Shown here: positions 60,479 through 64,000 of the stretch, piece by piece
Numbering within the stretch: the stretch's first letter is position 1
Layout of the letters: every line of letters begins with the position of its first letter
Source of the DNA: Caenimonas soli
Lineage (GTDB): Bacteria; Pseudomonadota; Gammaproteobacteria; Burkholderiales; Burkholderiaceae_C
Length of the DNA: 64,000 nucleotides
Reading direction: 5' to 3'
Assembly (NCBI RefSeq): GCF_013155545.1
Contig: NZ_JABJVV010000013.1
Span: 106,896-170,895, forward strand
Translations under genes and position numbers: made by a program
The notes under the pieces: model-generated
What the model was told of the DNA's origin: nothing
The model's input: the letters and a program-made list of their open reading frames with translations, nothing else
The model's database searches: none

Positions 60479-61199
60479 GCAAGCCAGCACAAACCCCATC
60501 CTGGCCGTACAGGCGGCCACCGTAAGTTACGGCAAGACCGTGGCCACGCGCGGTGTCGAATTGCATGTCAACGAAGGCGAAGTGGTGGCCCTGGTGGGTG
60601 CCAACGGCGCGGGCAAGTCATCGCTGCTCAAGGCAGTTCTGGGCGTTGGCGGCAGCCTGCAGGGACGCATCACCTTCGGGGGTCAAGACGTGACTGAGCT
60701 GTCGGCCGAGCGCAAGGTGGCGCTTGGAATGGCGCTGGTACCCGAGGGGCGCCACGTGTTTCCCACGCTGACCGTGCTGGAGAACCTGGAGCTGGGTTTC
60801 AGTCGCGGCACCCGTCACGAAAAACCGCGCCGGATCGAGCAGATGTACACGTTGTTTCCCAAGCTGCGGGAGCGCCGCCAGCAGGCGGCCGGCACGCTGT
60901 CGGGCGGCGAGCAGCAGATGCTGGCCATTGGGCGCGCGCTGATGTCCGCGCCCCGTCTGCTGATGCTCGACGAGCCGACGCTGGGCCTGGCACCGATGAT
61001 CGTGGCCGACGTTTCTGAATTGCTCTCCTCGCTGCGCGCCCAGGGGTTGTCCATCCTGTTGGCCGAGCAGAACGCTCGAATGTCTTTGGGCGTATCGAAT
61101 CGGGCCTATGTGCTTGCGCAGGGTGAGGTGGTGCAACAGGGCGAGTCGGCCGTGCTTGCGGCGTCGGACCACATACGCAGGGCCTACCTGGGGCTCTAA
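60471..61199 (+). CDS. livF: ABC transporter ATP-binding protein (LivF type)
   Basis: A 242-residue ATPase with Walker A GANGAGKS at 43-50, LSGGEQQMLAIGRAL, Walker B LLMLDEPTLGL and the LivF-typical VPEGRHVFPTLTVLENL. The start is a TTG at 60471 that overlaps the end of the LivM-LivG gene and is preceded by GGGAGG seven bases upstream. It completes the Liv importer. Confidence 0.92.
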   Translation: MDKQASTNPILAVQAATVSYGKTVATRGVELHVNEGEVVALVGANGAGKSSLLKAVLGVGGSLQGRITFGGQDVTELSAERKVALGMALVPEGRHVFPTLTVLENLELGFSRGTRHEKPRRIEQMYTLFPKLRERRQQAAGTLSGGEQQMLAIGRALMSAPRLLMLDEPTLGLAPMIVADVSELLSSLRAQGLSILLAEQNARMSLGVSNRAYVLAQGEVVQQGESAVLAASDHIRRAYLGL

Positions 61200-61207
61200 G
61201 GTGAAAC

Positions 61208-61864
61208 ATGGGACAAAACTCATCACTGGCAACGCCCGCGGCCGCCACTGCGACGGTCGAACTCGACCTGCCGAGTCTGGCTTGGGCAGATCAATACAAA
61301 ATCCTGTCCAGCACCGTCATACCCCGGCCGATTGCGCTCGTGTCCACCGCCGGCCCGGCAGGCACCAATGCGGCCCCCTTCAGCTTCTTCAATGCGGTGG
61401 CGTTCTGCCCACCGATGCTGATGATTTCCATTGGTACGCCTGCTGGCGGCGAGGGAGAAAAGCATACCCTGACCAACCTCCGGGCCAACGGGGAATGTGT
61501 CGTTCACATCGTGGACGATGCCAACAAGGAGCGCATGAACCGCTGTGCGCCCGAGTACCCCATCGGAGTCAATGAAATTGCGATCGCGGGGTTCACCACC
61601 ATCGCCTCCACCATGGTGCAGCCGCCACGCATCGCGGAACTGCCGGTGCAATACGAATGCAGGGTCCACAGCATCCAGCCGCTGGGTTCGCCGCCTTGCC
61701 ATCTTGTACTGCTGGAGGTGGTCGTTGCACACATCCGTCGAGATGTGATCGACGAGCGCCATCGGATTGACTTGTTGCGTCTCAACCCTATCGGCCGGCT
61801 TTCGAGTCCGGGCATGTACTCGCGTATTACGGACAACTTTCGAATGGACGTGCCGCCAGCCTGA
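61208..61864 (+). CDS. Flavin reductase-like domain protein
   Basis: A 218-residue FMN-binding split-barrel protein with SSTVIPRPIALVSTAGPAGTNAAPFSFFNAVAFCPPMLMISIG, the core of the DIM6/NTAB flavin reductase group, and HIVDDANKERMNR and a later CRVHSIQPLG. It could supply reduced flavin to a two-component monooxygenase, but no oxygenase gene is adjacent. It may act alone on a substrate of the operon. It is the last gene before the GC-rich enolase gene on the other strand. Confidence 0.88.
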   Translation: MGQNSSLATPAAATATVELDLPSLAWADQYKILSSTVIPRPIALVSTAGPAGTNAAPFSFFNAVAFCPPMLMISIGTPAGGEGEKHTLTNLRANGECVVHIVDDANKERMNRCAPEYPIGVNEIAIAGFTTIASTMVQPPRIAELPVQYECRVHSIQPLGSPPCHLVLLEVVVAHIRRDVIDERHRIDLLRLNPIGRLSSPGMYSRITDNFRMDVPPA

Positions 61865-61894
61865 TTTCTTGGCAGCAGCTTCAGTCTCTCGCTT

Positions 61895-63004
61895 TCACTC
61901 GCGGACCCGGTGCGCGGCGAGGAAGCCGCGGTCGACCTCGATCCCCAGGTTGGGCCCGTCGGGCACCGGCATCTGGCCGTCGACGAGCTGCCCCGTCAGG
62001 CCGACCGGCACCTTCAGCATCTGCTCGCGCAGCGGGTTCGCGAACACCATGCATTCCGCGGTGATGCAGTTCTCCGCGGCGGCAGCGAGCTGCAGGCTCG
62101 CTGCCAGGCAGATCGCGCCCGACCAGCCGACGTGCGGCGCATAGGCCACGCCGAAACACTGTGCCAGTTCGGCGATTCGCCAGGTCTCGGTGATGCCGCC
62201 CGAGCGCGCCACGTCGGGCTGGATCAGGCCGACCGAGCGGTCCTCGATCAGCTCGAGCGCATCGACCGCGGCGTAGTCGCTTTCGCCGGCGGCGAGCCGG
62301 ATCGGCAGCTGGTCGCGCAGCAGGCGGTAGCCACGCCGGTCCTCGGGGCGCAGCGGCTCCTCGAACCAGACGTAGCCGCAGTCGGCCATCACGCGACCGA
62401 CGGCGATGGCGTCGTGCAGGTCGTAGGCCCAGTTCGCATCCGCGCTCAGCTCGATTGCGTCGCCGGCGAGCTGGCGCACCAGGCGCACGCGGTGCTGGGC
62501 CGCGCCGACCGGCCGGCCGACCTTGACCTTGATGCTGCGAAAGCCCGCGGCGACGGCGCTCGCCACCTCGCGCTCGACCGCCGCGTCGTCGAACCAGTTG
62601 ATCGACGAGGCATAGACGGGCGTCGTGCGTCTGCCCATGCCGCCCAGCAACTGCGCGACCGACTGGCCGGCGGAGTGGCCGGCCAGGTCCCACAGAGCGA
62701 TGTCGACCCCGGCGATCGCCTCGACCAGCATGCCGCCGGTCCGGCCCGTGAGCACGCTTCGCATGCGCCGCCACAGGCGCCGGCGGTCGAGCAGGTCCTC
62801 GCCGAGCAGCAGCGGGCGCAGCACCGTCTCGATGAATCCGGCGTAGGCGGTCGAGCCGCGCCGGGCCAGGCATTCTCCGAAGCCGATCCAGCCTCCGGCG
62901 ACCTCGACCTCGACGACCACGATCTCGATCGCCGACCAGTCGCCTTGCGCGGTTCGCTGCACCGCCGGCAGCGTCACGCGCAAGGGGTGGGCGCTCACCC
63001 GCAC
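61895..63004 (-). CDS. Mandelate racemase/muconate lactonizing enzyme family protein (enolase superfamily)
   Basis: About 369 residues with a complete enolase-superfamily site: K159 and K161 (SIKVKVG), D189 (SADANW), E215 (FEEPL), E241 (AGESD), D264 and H291 (YAPHVGWSG), the MR/galactonate-dehydratase pattern. Such enzymes racemise or dehydrate hydroxy or sugar acids. No ATG is near the natural N-terminus. GTG at 63004 gives the best start, but it lacks a ribosome-binding site. The GC content is clearly above that of neighbours (about 75-85% in the 60-base stretches counted versus about 60%), so transfer is likely. Confidence 0.85.
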   Translation of the reverse strand: MRVSAHPLRVTLPAVQRTAQGDWSAIEIVVVEVEVAGGWIGFGECLARRGSTAYAGFIETVLRPLLLGEDLLDRRRLWRRMRSVLTGRTGGMLVEAIAGVDIALWDLAGHSAGQSVAQLLGGMGRRTTPVYASSINWFDDAAVEREVASAVAAGFRSIKVKVGRPVGAAQHRVRLVRQLAGDAIELSADANWAYDLHDAIAVGRVMADCGYVWFEEPLRPEDRRGYRLLRDQLPIRLAAGESDYAAVDALELIEDRSVGLIQPDVARSGGITETWRIAELAQCFGVAYAPHVGWSGAICLAASLQLAAAAENCITAECMVFANPLREQMLKVPVGLTGQLVDGQMPVPDGPNLGIEVDRGFLAAHRVRE

Positions 63005-63282
63005 GATGCGGCGTGCGGCGGCATCGATGCCCGCTGCGGTGACGAGCCGAACGAGGTTTCGAGCCAGGTCAGCGAGCCCTCCAAGCCGTCGATGACGAAC
63101 GGGTGGCGGCGCACGAAGCTCCAAAACGCCGCCGGCGATGTCTTTCACGCACACGCAAGCCGTACCAGGCAGAGGTCCATGTAATGGCACTCCCAAGCAA
63201 GGGTGGCGCCCCGGTGCAATCATCAACGGCGACGTTCCGGGAGACTGAGGGCCTCAGTAACCTATCTTCACGGAGACACAAC
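63005..63282. other. Short intergenic stretch, possible gene remnant
   Basis: On the minus strand, 63040-63180 reads FWSFVRRHPFVIDGLEG and SLTWLETSFG in one frame, which could be the tail of a lost gene, but no family can be named and no start is visible. The upstream side includes GGAGA before the next ATG. Confidence 0.3.
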
Positions 63283-63654
63283 ATGCCCGTCATTGTTTGC
63301 GAATGCAAGGTCGGAATCCAACCCGGCGTCAAGGCCAGGATCGCCAGCGAGCTCACGAGCGCGATCAGGGAGATCATCCTTTCTCCGCTCGACCTGATCA
63401 GCGTCGTATTTCATGAAGCCACGTCCGAGAACACCTACCGCTCGGGAGAGTCCACTTCGGAAACGCTGATCTTCTGCCACATACGTGATGGGCGCAGCGA
63501 CGGCGCCGTGCTATCGCTGGCCAAAAAGGTGAGCTCGATTTGGAGCGCGTGCACCGGGGCATCGGAGGACGAAATCGAGGTGCTGGTCACTCTCTATCCC
63601 GCCAAATACGTCGTGCGCGGCGGTGAACGCCTACCCGAAGCCCCTCGCGTGTGA
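63283..63654 (+). CDS. Tautomerase-family protein (4-oxalocrotonate tautomerase-like)
   Basis: A 123-residue protein that begins M-P-V, giving the N-terminal proline after Met removal that serves as catalytic base in the tautomerase superfamily. The length is that of the long (MIF/cis-CaaD-like) members and not of the 62-residue 4-OT. GGAGACACAAC precedes the ATG at 63283. It probably isomerises an enol or 2-oxo acid in ring-cleavage catabolism and may be a partner of the enolase-family gene beside it. Confidence 0.85.
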   Translation: MPVIVCECKVGIQPGVKARIASELTSAIREIILSPLDLISVVFHEATSENTYRSGESTSETLIFCHIRDGRSDGAVLSLAKKVSSIWSACTGASEDEIEVLVTLYPAKYVVRGGERLPEAPRV

Positions 63655-63725
63655 GGGTGGTGCAGCCTGCGCTCCGTACCTGAACCACGTGTCGAAAATA
63701 TAAGCAACCATCTTGAATGAATAAG

Positions 63726-64000
<275 letters not shown>

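Overview
The window is GC-rich DNA with dense, short-spaced operons. It fits a Burkholderiales bacterium, probably Comamonadaceae (Variovorax/Acidovorax-like) or Alcaligenaceae. The reasons are six Bug-type tripartite tricarboxylate (TTT) solute receptors, a run of LysR/IclR/TetR regulators each beside a small catabolic operon, and a Comamonadaceae-looking intergenic palindromic repeat at about 6764-6831. No ribosomal RNA gene, intact tRNA or CRISPR array is visible. The genus is inferred, not read from a marker gene.

Region A (1-15.2 kb) is a divergent acyl-CoA catabolic regulon around an IclR regulator (8010-8819). The leftward arm carries a Bug receptor, a DUF35 protein, a thiolase-fold (lipid-transfer type) enzyme without its catalytic cysteines, enoyl-CoA hydratase, three SDRs, a second Bug receptor, a SnoaL-like protein and an ABM-domain protein cut by the window edge. 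The rightward arm carries acyl-CoA dehydrogenase, an ADP-forming-type acyl-CoA synthetase, an alpha-methylacyl-CoA racemase-like CaiB/BaiF protein and two nitronate-monooxygenase-family flavoproteins. Together they look like a route for branched, terpenoid- or steroid-like acyl-CoAs. A 47-nt 3' piece of a tRNA-Arg(ACG) gene with its terminator at 15439-15530 suggests that region A is the end of an integrated island.

Region B (15.5-24.6 kb) looks more like chromosomal background: a phospholipase-D lipoprotein, a small secreted protein, a decayed SDR gene, a Tat-exported chloroperoxidase-like hydrolase, a LuxR regulator translationally coupled to a catalase, and a large winged-helix/ATPase regulator that ends tail to tail with the catalase. 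Region C (24.7-30.1 kb) has a Bug/class II aldolase pair with a LysR gene, an Rrf2/flavoprotein pair and another LysR gene. Region D (30.2-36.4 kb) is an azoreductase, FAH-family, VOC, aromatic-acid MFS and feruloyl-CoA-synthetase-like operon that runs into a broken LivK pseudogene.

Region E (36.5-50.9 kb) fits use of N-acyl D-amino acids and amides: Bug receptors, a DadA-like oxidase, a D-aminoacylase, an AstE/aspartoacylase-family deacylase, a lipoprotein metallo-hydrolase, RidA, a secreted amidase and PrpE-type ligase. Region F (50.9-61.9 kb) is a TetR-controlled operon with three palindromic operators. It encodes a hydratase, a CoA ligase, a fused IpdAB/glutaconate-CoA-transferase-like protein, a crotonase lacking both catalytic glutamates, a Liv-type ABC importer with fused permease-ATPase, and a flavin reductase. 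The right edge holds a very GC-rich enolase-superfamily gene, a 4-OT-like tautomerase and the 3' end of an IS110-family transposase, which suggests recent insertion.
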